Assembly (NCBI GenBank): GCA_007922305.1
Contig: ML677328.1
Span: 7,152,540-7,216,539 of the forward strand
DNA length: 64,000 bases
Direction: 5' to 3'
From: Dermatemys mawii
Taxonomy: Eukaryota; Chordata; Testudines; Dermatemydidae
In this document: positions 23,301 to 34,251 of the stretch, one piece after another
Numbering within the stretch: position 1 is the first letter of the stretch
Layout of the letters: each line of letters starts with the position of its first letter
Made by a program: the position numbers and the translations under genes
The notes under the pieces: generated by a model
What the model was told of the DNA's origin: nothing
Database searches by the model: none
Seen by the model: only the letters and a program-made list of their open reading frames with translations

Positions 23301-24519
23301 ATAGTTTTCCAGGGACCAGCAGATGTTGTGCTTTCCTAAGGACACCTATGTCAATAGAGAATATATTAGAGCTAATAAGCAGCAAATTAACAACAGGAAA
23401 GTCATTATCAAATCTTCAATTTAAGTCACAGCAAAAAGAGTAAAAACCTCACACAGTGTCATCAATTTGCCATTTAAGAATTGTCCAAGACATCTAGCTC
23501 TGATGATAATTAGGTAACAAAGTTTCAACAAGTAAAAGGAAAGAAACAAACTCCCATTGAAAACTTTGTTGAGGACAGGTCTAGACTGTATATACAGTAA
23601 TTTCATGGTCTGCCTGCAGATGTCTCCCTTAATCTCACCCACCTATTGTAGCACACACAGTACTGTAATACAGAAGCTAAAGGAGAGAACAGACTTTAAG
23701 CCATACCCATTTTAAAGCATGGATTAAGAGTGGGAACAAGAAATCCACTGTAATGGAGAGAGCATTAGATTTGGAGTCAGATCATCTAGGTCTGTCATTG
23801 ACTTGATGGGTGACTGTGGGTCATGTCACATCATTTCCTTGCCTCAGATTCCCCATCTGTAAAATGGAGTAATGGCACCCTAATGTGTAAAGCATTTGAA
23901 AATCCCTGGATGAAAATTGCTATGGGAGTGCTATTTTTGTTATTTTACTTCTTCTGTTACAATGAAAGCTGTATACATAAGCTTCAGACCTATATATTGG
24001 AATGAGCAAAGAATATAAAACATCCCACTGCTACCAGCAATATATTTATATACACATCAATAGTATTTCTACATCAAGTTAAAGATCTGTCTGTTTTGTT
24101 AAAACCCCTTACATTCAAATAGCAATGATTTCATTTGAAATACAACTGAGAGCAGGTTTTTTTAAAAGAAACAAAAGTGAACATTGTGAACATTTTTTGA
24201 TTTAGGAGGACAGTAAAGAATAATAATAGTTTGCACTTAGTTTGAATTTTTTTCCATGTTTTGTTCATATATTTTCTTCCATGTATGCAAGAAGTTATTC
24301 CAATTTTTACAAAACATGGCCTCAGTTCTTCAGACTTTAATCAGACAAAACTCCCATTGAAGACAACAGGCATTCTACTTCCAAAAGATCATAGAGCTGG
24401 GCCCAGTGTGAACATTTACTGTTGATGTAATTGAAAGGAATGATGGCCTGGGATTATGACTCAAGGAACCTGGGTAGAGAACCATGAAATTCTTTAATTT
24501 TTTTTATTGATTTAGTACT
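20311..24519. other. intronic sequence with MIR and palindromic remnants
   Basis: No gene. 20535-20655 (GTTTTCAAAAGAGATG ... TCATTTTTGAAAATG) and 21625-21720 (TTTTTTCAAAGAGATA, GGGAGTTAGGTGCCCAACTC) are remnants of short palindromic repeats with GATTTTCAAAGG-type ends. A MIR SINE at 23738-23930 is listed separately. Confidence 0.45.
23738..23930 (+). mobile_element. MIR-type SINE
   Basis: The sequence contains GGTGACTGTGGGTCATGTCA, then CCTCAGATTCCCCATCTGTA and AAATGGAGTAATGGCACC, then AAAGCATTTGAAAATCC, in the order of a MIR core and tail (ctgtgtgaccttgggcaag ... ccatctgtaaaatgggg ... aaagcgctttgagatcc). MIR SINEs are old amniote tRNA-derived repeats; this one is diverged. Confidence 0.75.
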
Positions 24520-24522
24520 ACA

Positions 24523-25260
24523 ACCTACGACTGAAGAAACAAAACAAACTTACAGGAACCTTGACAAAGCAGTAAAGGAAGAATGCAAAAAAAGATAAGC
24601 GAAACTGGATAGAAAGTAAGGTTAGTGAAGCTAAAGAATCAGAGGAAAGAAATGATACAAGAACAGTGTACTGTTTAATCCTGAAGCAGTTAACAGGATA
24701 TGGATCAAAATTCAGAAGTGTCCAGTGAAATGGACAAAAGGATACATTTTGAAAACACAGGAGGAACAAGAAAATAGATGGGCAGAACATTTCAAAGAAG
24801 TGCTAAACCAACCAGAACTAATTACAAGACTGGAATTTAACAATGATAAACCATTAAACCTAGATATAAATGTATCTGAGGTAAGAAAAAAAAAGCATTG
24901 CAGTAGCTGAAAAACCACAAAACACCTGGTTTGGACAGCATTCATCCTGAGATGCTTAAATATGGAGTCAGAAAAGTGGAATTAGTCATCTGTTTGCTGT
25001 GCAACAAGATATGGACAGAGGATAACGTACCAGAAGAAAGGGCTCTCGGTATCATAATCGAGTTCCCAAAGAAGGGTGATCTAAACAATTGTTCAAATTT
25101 CAGGGGAGTTACACTTCTATCCATCACAAGAAAAGTATTAGCAGCAGTCGTCCTGAACAGAATGAAAGGAAAGATGGATACCATCCTACGCGAACAATAA
25201 TCTGGATTTAGACAAGGGAGATCATGAACAGACAGTATTTTCACCATGAGATGGATTATT
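24523..25260 (+). pseudogene. RTE-like LINE reverse transcriptase fragment
   Basis: Broken plus-strand frames give NRWAEHFKEVLNQPE (about 24771), then after a frame change HPEMLKYGVRKVELVICLLC, then IIIEFPKKGDLNNCSNFRGV and TLLSITRKVLAAVVLNRMKG, and SGFRQGRS after a stop at 25198. The pattern WAEHF..VLN, PAEMLKYG, P.PKKGDL..C.N.RG.TLLS and AGFR.GRS is the N-terminal part of non-LTR reverse transcriptases of the RTE-like type. The catalytic YXDD block is missing because the copy ends near 25260. At least one frameshift, two stops and a 3' truncation make it dead. Confidence 0.85.
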
Positions 25261-25261
25261 G

Positions 25262-25372
25262 AGAACACAGCACTGTGACTCCATGTGCCAGGTCACAATG
25301 CCTTCAGCAGCAGGCAGCCAGGCCCAGCTTCGTGGGAGAGGAGTCACAAGGAGCTGCTGCGGGGTAAGTTTT
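25262..25372 (+). repeat. module shared with 40555-40740 (CCAGGTCACAAT repeat)
   Basis: CTGTGACTCCATGTGCCAGG followed by TCACAAT matches CTGTGACCCCATGCACCAGG with TCACAAT at 40571. Both continue into a stretch with GGGAGAGGAGTCACAAGGAG (here) or CTCACAGGAGAGGAGATGGG (there) and a GGTAAG/AGTAAG hexamer, so they are copies of the same dispersed element. The family is not named here. Confidence 0.6.
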
Positions 25373-25409
25373 ACATTTTATTTCATGTTATTTTGCATTT
25401 TCAAAAAAA

Positions 25410-25650
25410 CACAGGGCTCAAGCTCTGGGTTCAATCCCTGGCTCGGGCACAGATTACTTCATCTCTCTGTGCTTCTGTTCCCTCAGACAGAAAATGGAAA
25501 TGACAAAAATATTATTATTCCTTTGTCTTCTCTATTTAGATTGTAAGTAATTTGGGCAAGGGCTGCTTGTTTCTGTGTGTGCACAGAGCACCTACTACTG
25601 GGACTTGATCTTGCTTGAGGCCTCTAGCCGCTTCTACAAATAATAGTAGA
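25410..25650 (+). mobile_element. MIR-like SINE with extended tail
   Basis: TGGGTTCAATCCCTGGCTCG carries a B-box-like GGTTCAATCCC, then TTACTTCATCTCTCTGTGCT and TCTGTTCCCTCAGACAGAAA in MIR order, followed by AGATTGTAAGTAATTTGGGC and AAGGGCTGCTTG, the tail that commonly follows MIR-like SINEs in reptiles. Diverged and inactive. Confidence 0.7.
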
Positions 25651-27804
25651 GTTACTCCACTTTTACACTGGTGTAACTGAAAGCAAAATTTCATTGAGTA
25701 AATCTTTGATGTAATTACTATAAATACCTAAAATATATCTTTATATTGTGCTCTGATGAATGACAATTATAGCTTATAAATTACTATAGGCACTTTACAT
25801 GCAATAAACTATAAAGTCCCTGTCTCATGGGGACCTTAATCTTGATGCTTAAATCTAACTGATGCCAAAGATGTATTTAAAGGATCACATTCTACTGTCA
25901 GTTTAACCAGTGTAAATCTACAATAATTCCTTAAGCTGCAGATCCATCCTCAATTAACTAAAATCCCCTAATAAGAAAATTAGCATAATATTAAAAAATA
26001 ACATACAGAGTCCACACCAACTCTGGACCCTGTCCTGCATCTGGTTCTCACAAAAACCTCCAGTTACCCTTCCAGGAATACCACATGCAAAACAGCCAGA
26101 GGAGTTAGACTCAAGAAAAGCCAAGATGTTCACATCTGAGGAGGGAACCTCTAATACTTACTCCCAAGGGTGCAAAACACCCTGGTTATTATTCTGCTGC
26201 CTTCCTCTTAGGTACTCTGGTTTACGGCGTTTAATTCTTAATGTGACTTTCCTTGCTTTTATGATTCACACTACATGTTGTCTTAATAGAGATTTTGTAG
26301 ACATACACATCAGAGTATCTTTCTGATTATTTCCGGTAGGTGTTAGACATTGTTACAGACACTGAGGCTGTACCTAGTGACACTTGGGAGTCACTTCTGT
26401 GAACTTGCAGACACTGACACTGTTTTGCCTTTTCATATTTGTTTCCAAATCAAACATTTGTGATTTGTGGGGAGCACCCTGATGTGTAATAATTTATAAC
26501 AGCATGATAATTTATTTCAATTTTAAGTGGCATATTTTCCTCTCTGCTGTGCAGTTTGCTCATTTACAGTTTTTTAATTGAAAACAGCAACAGCTAGAAA
26601 ATGACAACACTAATTACAATAAAAGGAAAGGGACTGTTTTCTGCCTAAACTGGTATGCGTCCTCATGGCTCAATTCTGCAAGGTACAGCATACTCTGGTC
26701 CCTTTTAGAACAGTACTCAATCATGTGCCCAACTTTAATCACCTGATTAGACACCTACTTACCTGCCTAGCTACTCAGGGTCATTGGAACTTAAAGTGAA
26801 GCATAATGTTAAGTACTTATCTAGATAGACCCAGAGTCCTCAGCAACTCTGCAGTGTGCTGATTACCAAATTTTTTTCCAATGATGGTATCCATTAGAAC
26901 AACCTTTTAAAGTGCCTGATTATCAGAAAGCCCAAGAAAGAAATACCACTAGATAACTGATATGCAATGGGGCAGAGTGATTTCCAGTACACTGGATACC
27001 TACTTTAAAAATTAATTACATTTTTCTTCATGAGTTTTTGAATTTCAGATGCTGGCTTTATAAACTTGCGTTTCTTTGCTGTCTGTTTAAAGTGTCCATT
27101 TATATTCATTTATTCTGTTTTATCTATTGTTTTATCAGGCAATTTCAATATTCTGGTTCTATATAAGCCATTCCCCTTACTCAGGAACTGCAGTCTGTAA
27201 TAACAGCAATCAATGCAGTTCATTCTGACAAATGTGTGTCAGAAAAAGACTGCTGTGACTTTGAAATATTGAAAGTGACTGATAACATAATATGTGAAGC
27301 AGAATAAATGCATACAAATGGAATTTTTAGCTGAGCAGTCAAAGTATGAACTAAATACAGTGTCAGAGTATTGCACTGAAAGCTCTATGTGCAAGCAGTT
27401 ACAATGGAAAATTACTAAAGGCACTCTGCAAAGTGTTTTATGAATAAAGCGGTGAGTACGGTTTGCTCAGCTGTATCTTTTTTTTTTTTTTTTTTGGTGC
27501 CTGCACTTAGTCATGAAGCAGAACCAAGTCATGTTCAAGAGCAAAATGTGGGAGTGGAAAAGACACTCAGTTTTCATAAAGGGCATCAGAATCAACAAAC
27601 AAATGGGACTAAGTTCTTGGTCTACAAGGGGACAAAAATCATATTAGTGAAATTGGGTTTGATCCTGATTTTAAAATCAGTTTGGGCTAACATGGCTTGT
27701 CTGGCCATGTAGTATATTAAATCCTTGGTACAGACTAGGGCCAACAAATCCTGCAAACTGATCCACAGGAGCAGGTCCTCACACCTTCACTGAACCCTAC
27801 TGAA
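25651..27804. other. intronic sequence with palindromic and homopolymer remnants
   Basis: 25643-25700 (GAGTTACTCCACTTTTACAC, TGGTGTAACTGAAAGC) is half of a short palindromic repeat like the one at 45875. 26665-26840 holds weak relatives of the 4434 family (GGCTCAATTCTGCAAGG). 27478-27495 is an 18-base T run. No gene seen. Confidence 0.4.
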
Positions 27805-27812
27805 ATTATGAG

Positions 27813-28025
27813 CAGGGGTGGCTCTAGGGGTTTTGCCGCCCCAAGTGCAGAAGTTCCGGCTGTCTTCAGCAGCATTCCGCTGAATCTGAAGCAGCCACCG
27901 ACCTCCTGCCGAAATGCTGCCAAAGACAGGTCTGACTGCCGCCCTGATGGCAGATGTCAGGCCGCCCCGTGGAGCTTGCTGCCCCAGGCACGCGCTTGGA
28001 GTGCTGGTGCCTGGAGCCAGCCCTG
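27813..28025. mobile_element. complete 213-bp hAT-type element, exact 8-bp duplication
   Basis: The ends CAGGGGTGGCTCTAGG and CCTGGAGCCAGCCCTG are inverted repeats matching at 14 of 16 positions. Both sides carry ATTATGAG (27805-27812 and 28026-28033), an exact 8-bp target duplication. The interior is GC-rich (TTTTGCCGCCCCAAGTGC near one end, GCTGCCCCAGGCACGCGCTT near the other) and has no coding capacity. I recognise this as a common turtle-type non-autonomous hAT. Confidence 0.93.
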
Positions 28026-28190
28026 ATTATGAGATCCGAGGTCTGCCCGGGCAAATCTGACCACACTATCGGGGCCTACTCAGGAACTAATATTTGAAAG
28101 CCTACCAATTAGAGGTTTTTCACATTGTGTTTCATTTGTTCAAAAAATGATCTGATTTTGCAAGAAAACCTGCAAAAGATTGTGATGTGT

Positions 28191-28260
28191 TTTTGCTGGA
28201 AAATAGGACTATTCTTAAATGAAAAAATTCACTTAAGAATGGTTCTATTGTCCAGCAAAA
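28191..28260. repeat. 70-bp hairpin-forming inverted repeat
   Basis: Arms of 30 bp (TTTTGCTGGAAAATAGGACT... and ...GTTCTATTGTCCAGCAAAA) are separated by a 10-base loop and pair at 26 of 30 positions, with two of the four differences allowing G:U pairing in RNA. It is 158 bp downstream of the hAT element. It could be a small palindromic repeat or a hairpin RNA; nothing decides. Confidence 0.8.
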
Positions 28261-29777
28261 TCTCATAAATTATTGTGTATTGTTTTCATTAATTTTTGCA
28301 AATACAAATAGCCTTTCTACACACTACTAGTAGGGACTTAAAAGTACAGCTAACATCCCATCCACATTGGCCAGATAAACTATGTTAGCCTGAACCAGTT
28401 TTAAAATGTGTTTAAAATCAGCTCTAACACACTTCATTTCCTCCTTTAAACAGGCCATATATGGTGCAAGCAAGAACTAAGGAAGAGAAAGCAGCCACTA
28501 AAAATACATTATAAGACTTCTGCTATTTGAAGATCTCTCTCAACTTGTACACATGATTCCCACTCTACCTAAACTGAAAAGCACCTCCCCCCATACCCGC
28601 ACGCTTCCTGGATTTCATCCTATGAACAGAGATTAACAATAATAAAAGTTTAGCTCAAGCTTTCTCCCCAGGTTTGCCTGTTCCTTAGGTTCAGGTTCCT
28701 CTATCCCCCCTCCCCAAAGAGCAACTCCCATCTCTCTGACATCTGGCTTATCTGCTTCCCTGAGTTGGTAAAACCTTCTTTACCCTGCTCCCATCAGCAT
28801 CAACGTATGTTAACAGGGTTGGCAGTTTCAAACCTACACTGCCTGTCTGTTACAGGAAAGTTTGGTTCTAAGGCACTCAAAATCCAATTTCTGTACCAGT
28901 TAGAAATACAAAACAAGAAAATATCACCAAGGGTAGCAACATGCCGGAATATATTTTAGTTTTACTGTTATTTGAATTTAAAACTGAGCACTATTAAATG
29001 ATGGATCTACAAATACTGCCAACATAACATTATAATGTGAGGAATGCAATATAGTATCCATCATTTTCACTTCTATGGGAACTGCATGTACATTTGAGGG
29101 CAACATTTGGCACTTTACATGTCAAACCTCAGTTGCTTAAGGCAAAAAAAAAAAAGGCTAATTAGTAAGAAATAGTTCAGTAGGTAATGTATACCATCAT
29201 CTTTACACATATAGAATAGAGTGCTTCTTTGCAGTGCCTTACACAGTGGGGATTCAATTTGCATAACCAGTTTTTCTTTTTATAACTGAACGAAGTGCTC
29301 ATCATGAAGACGAGGGATTACTGCACTAACTAGGACTATGCTCAGTGTAGGCAAGGGATGTACAAGCTTTCATACATGGCTCTTTCATTGCACCTCAGTT
29401 CCAATATGCAGAATCCTTCTGACATACTAGCCTGGGGCATCTATTGAACTAAAACTGCCAATCATGCTGAACTGTGTAGCTGTTTTGTGATTTATCTGTG
29501 ACCAGCTTCCCTGAAATGGCACACTGTATTAAGAAAGCTCCAGCGCTTTTCCCCAAGACTGTCTCAACCTGCTCCATCTGCAGCTCAGCTGCATCAGAAT
29601 CTTTTAGCCCCTCCCCCAACAACTAATAATAAAGCAAAAAGCTGCATTAGACTTTTATCTGTTTCTATTTGTTTCAATTTATTTCAGTCTTTATTATATA
29701 TTAACTTAAGCCCCGCAAACACCAGAACCACCCAACAGGGGGCAGCGGAAGCAGAACCAATACAGTTATTTTCCTAA
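28261..29777. other. intronic sequence, no recognised feature
   Basis: No gene or clear repeat; a short A run at 29144-29155. Confidence 0.5.
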
Positions 29778-29782
29778 CCCCT

Positions 29783-30475
29783 TGTCAGGGAATCTGCTCA
29801 CCACTAGTGCATCTCCTCCTGGTCATTCTGGGGATTAGCTGATTTAAGATTCAGCACCTCTTTTCCACCTCTCCCCACAGGCTCTGCCTTCTCCTCCTGG
29901 CTCTGAGCAAGGCAAGATGCCCTGTGTTCACGGCTTAGCTCCCTTCTAGGATATTAAAGTCTCTTCTCAGGAACGGGCTCAGGCTCTCTTCCCATCCACT
30001 GCCCAGCTGGTTCACTTCCCCATTGTCTAGTAGAGGAACCTGGGCCTACCCTCTAATCCAGGTTCCAGCTCAGAGACCTTCTCAACAGTAGCCAAGATTT
30101 GTTCCATTCTGGGTCTTACTGCCTCTTCCCTGAGCGTTTTCTAACCTTCTGGCTCCCCGACTTCTGCAGGTTTGCCAGCCCCCAAACTTCCTCCTCTAAG
30201 GGAGTAACCTTTGCTCTGCAACCCACAAATACACCTCCCATATCTCAAGGAGCCGCTGCAGACTACTTCTCTGCAGCCCCATCTCTACTACCGACTTCCT
30301 GTCTTTATATACCCAGCCCAGTCCCTTTCTCCTCAGCTGGGCTACCTCATTATTCAATCAGAGGACTACTGAAGACATCTGATACCCTCAGCTGTGGCCT
30401 GTCTTGTTAATTGGCCCCCCTTCTTAGCCTATTTGAACCCCTTCAGGGCAAGTGTAAGGTGAACATCCCATCACA
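29783..30475 (-). mobile_element. solo LTR, 693 bp, 5-bp target duplication CCCCT
   Basis: On the plus strand the element runs from TGTCAGGGA to TCCCATCACA, giving TG...CA ends. CCCCT precedes it at 29778-29782 and follows it at 30476-30480. A TATA box (TATATAAAG on the minus strand, plus positions 30303-30311) indicates that the promoter points left, so the LTR is in minus orientation starting TGTGATGGGA at 30475. No polyadenylation signal was clear and no internal retroviral region is attached. Confidence 0.87.
30303..30311 (-). promoter_or_regulatory. TATA box of the LTR promoter
   Basis: TATATAAAG on the minus strand in a GC-richer setting (GGCTGGG before it), about 165 bp inside the 5' end of the LTR, as expected for a U3 core promoter. 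Whether it is active is unknown. Confidence 0.6.
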
Positions 30476-30480
30476 CCCCT

Positions 30481-31879
30481 GTAAGAGGAGCATACTTTGC
30501 TGTACTGCCATCACCAACTGCATGCAGCAGGGGAGGTGCAGACAGATAATAAGCCAGGCAACTCCCTTCTAGACAGTGTAGAACTCCCTGGGGCATTCCA
30601 CCTTGGTCATACAGTGGGGTGGGATGTGGTGAGACAAAATCTCCCTAGGAGAGTGAGAGTCTGTCTTCATAATAATTATTATAGGGAGGTTATTATGTTT
30701 GGTGATAAGCTACTATGGGGAATATTGGTTTAATTTGTAAGGCTTTATTGTAAACTTGTGGGCCAGAGGTTCTCTGTAAGGAAGAGAAGGACACTTATGT
30801 GGAGAGGTGGGAGGAGGATGGATTGCTTGAGGTGGGGGTGTAAAGGAAGCAACAATAGTTTTTTGCTGGTAAGGTATTTTATTGGGGTAAGACTATAAGC
30901 TCTTCTCATAGTTCTACTTTTGGGCCTGGGCCACTGGCCTAGATCCAGTGACACAGACTAGGTAGGCAGAATGTCGCAAACTTCCTTGTCAACTAGGGTC
31001 AGAGGTCTGTTGAAGCAGTACGGAGAGAGGGTGACATTTTCAGAGGTAGAGATTTTACTTGGAGTTTATCTTAAAGGCTTCCTATATAACACATCCCTAC
31101 CCACTACAGGGAAGAGACTTTCTGGGACACAGGGGTTTACTGAAGTGATAAAAATGACAGAGGAGAGAGCCAGGCTGCTGTGCGCACCGCCAAAAGCTAC
31201 ACCAGACTTGCTAGGAAGTCTAGCAAGCAAGTCTTGCTGCACATACAAGCCTGGTTCTCTCCTATGCATCTGAAATTTGGATTCTTGAAAGCATGATGAA
31301 TGAGGTACATGAAGCAAAGCTTTGAAGACGTCATGAGGAAAATCCCTACCAGTCTCTATTTCTTTTGCTTATAATTGTAAAAAAGAGGAACTGGGTTCAC
31401 CTTCTGAGCCACTAATTCGTCATGACTTTTCATCATTTCTGCTAAGCTGTATGTTAGGTTTCCAAAGTAGCAATGCTGAATCTCTATGTGCCTAGAACTT
31501 CTCCTCTCAAGTCATGAGTATAATACACGCAATTGTTATGATCTTGTTTTCTGTCTATACAACTAAGTGTCCAGAAGTTTGCCGAGGCAGCTGCCATTCT
31601 GCAAGGCACAGCTGACCCTGCATGCTACAGAGGAGTGACAAATTGTGCTTTCTCATGGTGACTTTACCTTTGTTCTTACATTGTTTCCCTTCATCTCAAT
31701 GTAAAGTTGTTTCAACAAATAAAAACACAGTGGTTTATTGTGTATGAAAAATACAAAACAATTGTGGCTTGGTGTTAGTAGATAGCCTTGTTTGTCAGCC
31801 TGAGATAGAATTTTGGATTTGACTTTTGATACTCTTGAATCCTTACTAATGTGTGTGAAGAACAAAGGATAACAACACT
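30481..31879. other. intronic sequence, no recognised feature
   Basis: Open frames at 30497-30733 and 30971-31273 have no recognisable domain. No clear repeat. Confidence 0.45.
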
Positions 31880-32413
31880 GTGTGTTGCTTCTGTCCAGCC
31901 AGATGGGTTTGTTAGTACAATGAGAAAGAGATAAGAAACAGAGTACAGCTAAAGTGCTACAGAAACAGAGCACAGCTAAAGTGTTATATGAGCATAGACT
32001 GGGAGGCTGCCTGGCTCTTCTCGCAAGCCAAGATCAAGCAACCAGTTAGGAGGGGGATGGCTGAGAGGCATAAAAACACTAAAAGCCTTGGCCAGAGCAC
32101 AACTTCACGCCTCCCATGGAATACAAAAGAGGTGGGACAAAGATCCCAGACTCACAAACCTCCAAAACAGAAAACGACCATAAGTTGTAATGGGTGTGAG
32201 TAGGGGCATGCACTGCAGGTATATTTGGGCTGCTTAGGAGGAGGAGTTGAGAATGTGGACATAGACAATGCTCTGAGCTGGGAATGGATCATTTGGAAAC
32301 AGATTCTGCTGGCATGCAGAGCTATGGAGATCCTTGCTTAGAACTAACCCCAATAACCTCAATAAACATCACATTGCCTCAACTTTGGCCTTCTGCTTTC
32401 TGTCTGCATGACA
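31880..32413 (+). mobile_element. LTR-like retroelement fragment (boundaries uncertain)
   Basis: The region has a near-duplicated ACAGCTAAAGTG motif (31946 and 31973), a possible TATA region (GTTATATGAGCAT, 31982), a 370-bp middle part and AATAAA at 32361-32366 followed by TCACATTGCCTCAACTTTGG and CTGCATGACA. This order (promoter, then polyadenylation signal, then a short U5 ending CA) fits a plus-oriented LTR. I could not find a target duplication, so the ends are approximate. Confidence 0.5.
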
Positions 32414-32446
32414 AGAACCGGTGGAGGGGATGAAGAGAAAGCCCTC

Positions 32447-32741
32447 TAAGGGTACGTCTATAATACCCAGCGGATTGGCGGGTAGTATTCGATGTATCAG
32501 GAATCGATTTATTGAGTCTCCTCTAGACATGATAAATCGATTCCTGAACGCACTCAGAACTCCAGCTCCACAAGAGAAGTAGTGGAGTCAACGGGGGAGC
32601 CGCCGCAGTTGACCCACCGCTGTGAGGATGGCCAGGTAAGTTGAACTAAAGTATTTCGATTCAGCTATGCGAATAGCGTAGCTGAAGCTGCATATCTTAG
32701 TTCAACCCTCCACTTCCCCGCCCAGTGTAGCCCAGGCCTAA
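32447..32741 (+). mobile_element. MITE-like element with CCGGATTGGCGGGTAG-type left end, copy A
   Basis: It begins TAAGGGTACGTCTATAATAC and ends GTGTAGCCCAGGCCTAA, with inner landmarks CAGCGGATTGGCGGGTAG, two inverted copies of a GATAAATCGATTCCTGA segment around 32500-32545, GGAGTCAACGGGGGAGCCGC, GATGGCCAGGTAAG and GCGAATAGCGTAGCTGAAGC. The same landmarks recur at 52769-53073 (inverted) and 57690-57917. It is a non-autonomous DNA transposon familiar from turtle genomes. I could not define the target duplication. Confidence 0.8.
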
Positions 32742-32743
32742 CA

Positions 32744-32802
32744 CCTGATTTTCAGAGGTACTGAGGACTGACAGCTCCCAATTATCTCAGTGAAAATCAG
32801 GC
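32744..32802. repeat. short palindromic repeat (CCTGATTTTCAGAGG type)
   Basis: CCTGATTTTCAGAGGTACTG faces CTCAGTGAAAATCAGGCC, forming an inverted repeat directly next to the MITE at 32447-32741. A second member lies at 61070-61160. Confidence 0.65.
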
Positions 32803-32820
32803 CACTGGCCTCTGAAGCTT

Positions 32821-33998
32821 ATAAAAAAAATTACCTTTTCTCTCTCTACCAACATCTATGGTTTAGATCCTAACACAGAACTGAAAAATCTGAGTGTAAT
32901 AGAAAAAGTAGTGATGTGAATGAGTAGTGATGTGAAGAACGTTTTGCTGTTGCCTTATTCTTGACCTACAATAGATACCACATGCTCAGAACTGAGCAAT
33001 TGCTGGTAGCACCATAGGAAATATAGACTTCTATGACATATCTTGATAGAATTTACTATTATTTTTATACCTCCCAGGAGTGCAATGGAGGATTTAAGGC
33101 TCAGGATTGAAGAGAGTTCTTAATAGGTGTCACGTTGTATGTCAGCACACAGTTCCTACTGAACCAAGGGACACATCCTCTTGGAACTTTTCCTGTAGCA
33201 TTCAGCAGTTCGCAGTATTAAAGGCTCTGCCTTTACTTTAAAATAAAAACTCTAGTGTGCTGCCCACAGGGCTGCTAGTGCACACAAGGTCATCTATTAA
33301 CAGCAAATAAAAGGGGGTATTCTAACCTAGCTGAGCGCATCGATTTATTGTTTAATGGCATGGACAGGTGTATTTGTCAAAATCTGCCAAGTGATTATGA
33401 AGTCATTGAGACAAGCTGAAAGGTCCATTATTCAAAGTGTTCCTAGAAAGATTTCACTATTAGTTTGATACAGTTACATCGTATCTGAATTCTAGAGGGA
33501 GTGGAATCAACTGGTTTCAGAGATTCAGTTATACAGACAGTGGTCTATCTGAGACCCTGAGTGGTTCCCTTCAGATGTGAATACAGCTAAAAACCAGTCT
33601 CATTCAATATTCAGAAGCCTTACTGTTCATATCTTTGTTTCAGCTTAGAACCTAGTCTATACACAGAATCAAAGACTAGTTGGTTCTTTTTCTAAAGCTT
33701 CCAGTTTTTACCATTTTATTTTAATAAATAGTACTACAAAAAAGCTTATTTCAAGATATTTTGATATTCTACTTAGAGCAGAACTAATTTTCCCATTTGT
33801 TTACAATTTCTACATGGTGCTGAAAGCCAAAAGAGTTTTTTCAGCCCAAAATGCTTAAATACGCAGACTTTTGAAAGAAAATTTTGTATTTCGTTTTACT
33901 TTTGCTATTTTAAAACCTGTTAGTTTTAAAAAAAAACATAGAGAGGCTTTTGCATATGAAGGTTTCAGAATATGTGTATAATTACTGTAGCCTCTGCT
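32821..33998. other. intronic sequence, no recognised feature
   Basis: No gene or recognised repeat. Confidence 0.5.
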
Positions 33999-34251
33999 AG
34001 GTCTTGTCTATACACAAACTTGCAGTGGTGTTATTTTAAACTGATTTAGTTAAATTAGGGCAAACTTCCACATGGACACACTTCTATCCGTTTAAAACTA
34101 ATTACATGAGGTTAGCTTGTGCCCGTAAATTTATGGACAATAAACTAAATGAATGTAAGTACATAAACATAGAATTTTGCACCTATTTAACTAAATTAAC
34201 TGAAAAGTCACACCTTTAGTTAAGGTGAATCTGTGTGTGTAGACCAAGCCT
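33999..34251. mobile_element. palindromic MITE-like element with CTACACACA termini
   Basis: AGGTCTTGTCTATACACAAA at the left faces GTGTGTGTAGACCAAGCCT at the right as inverted ends. The AT-rich interior has repeated TTTAGTTAAATTA and TTAAAACTAATTA motifs in both directions. I recognise the pattern from reptile genomes; a degraded relative may lie at 39642-39885. No target duplication was found. Confidence 0.65.

Noticed and set aside
24518..25268. Minus-strand open frames of 77-108 codons
   Set aside because: They are antisense shadows of the LINE reverse transcriptase coding remnant.
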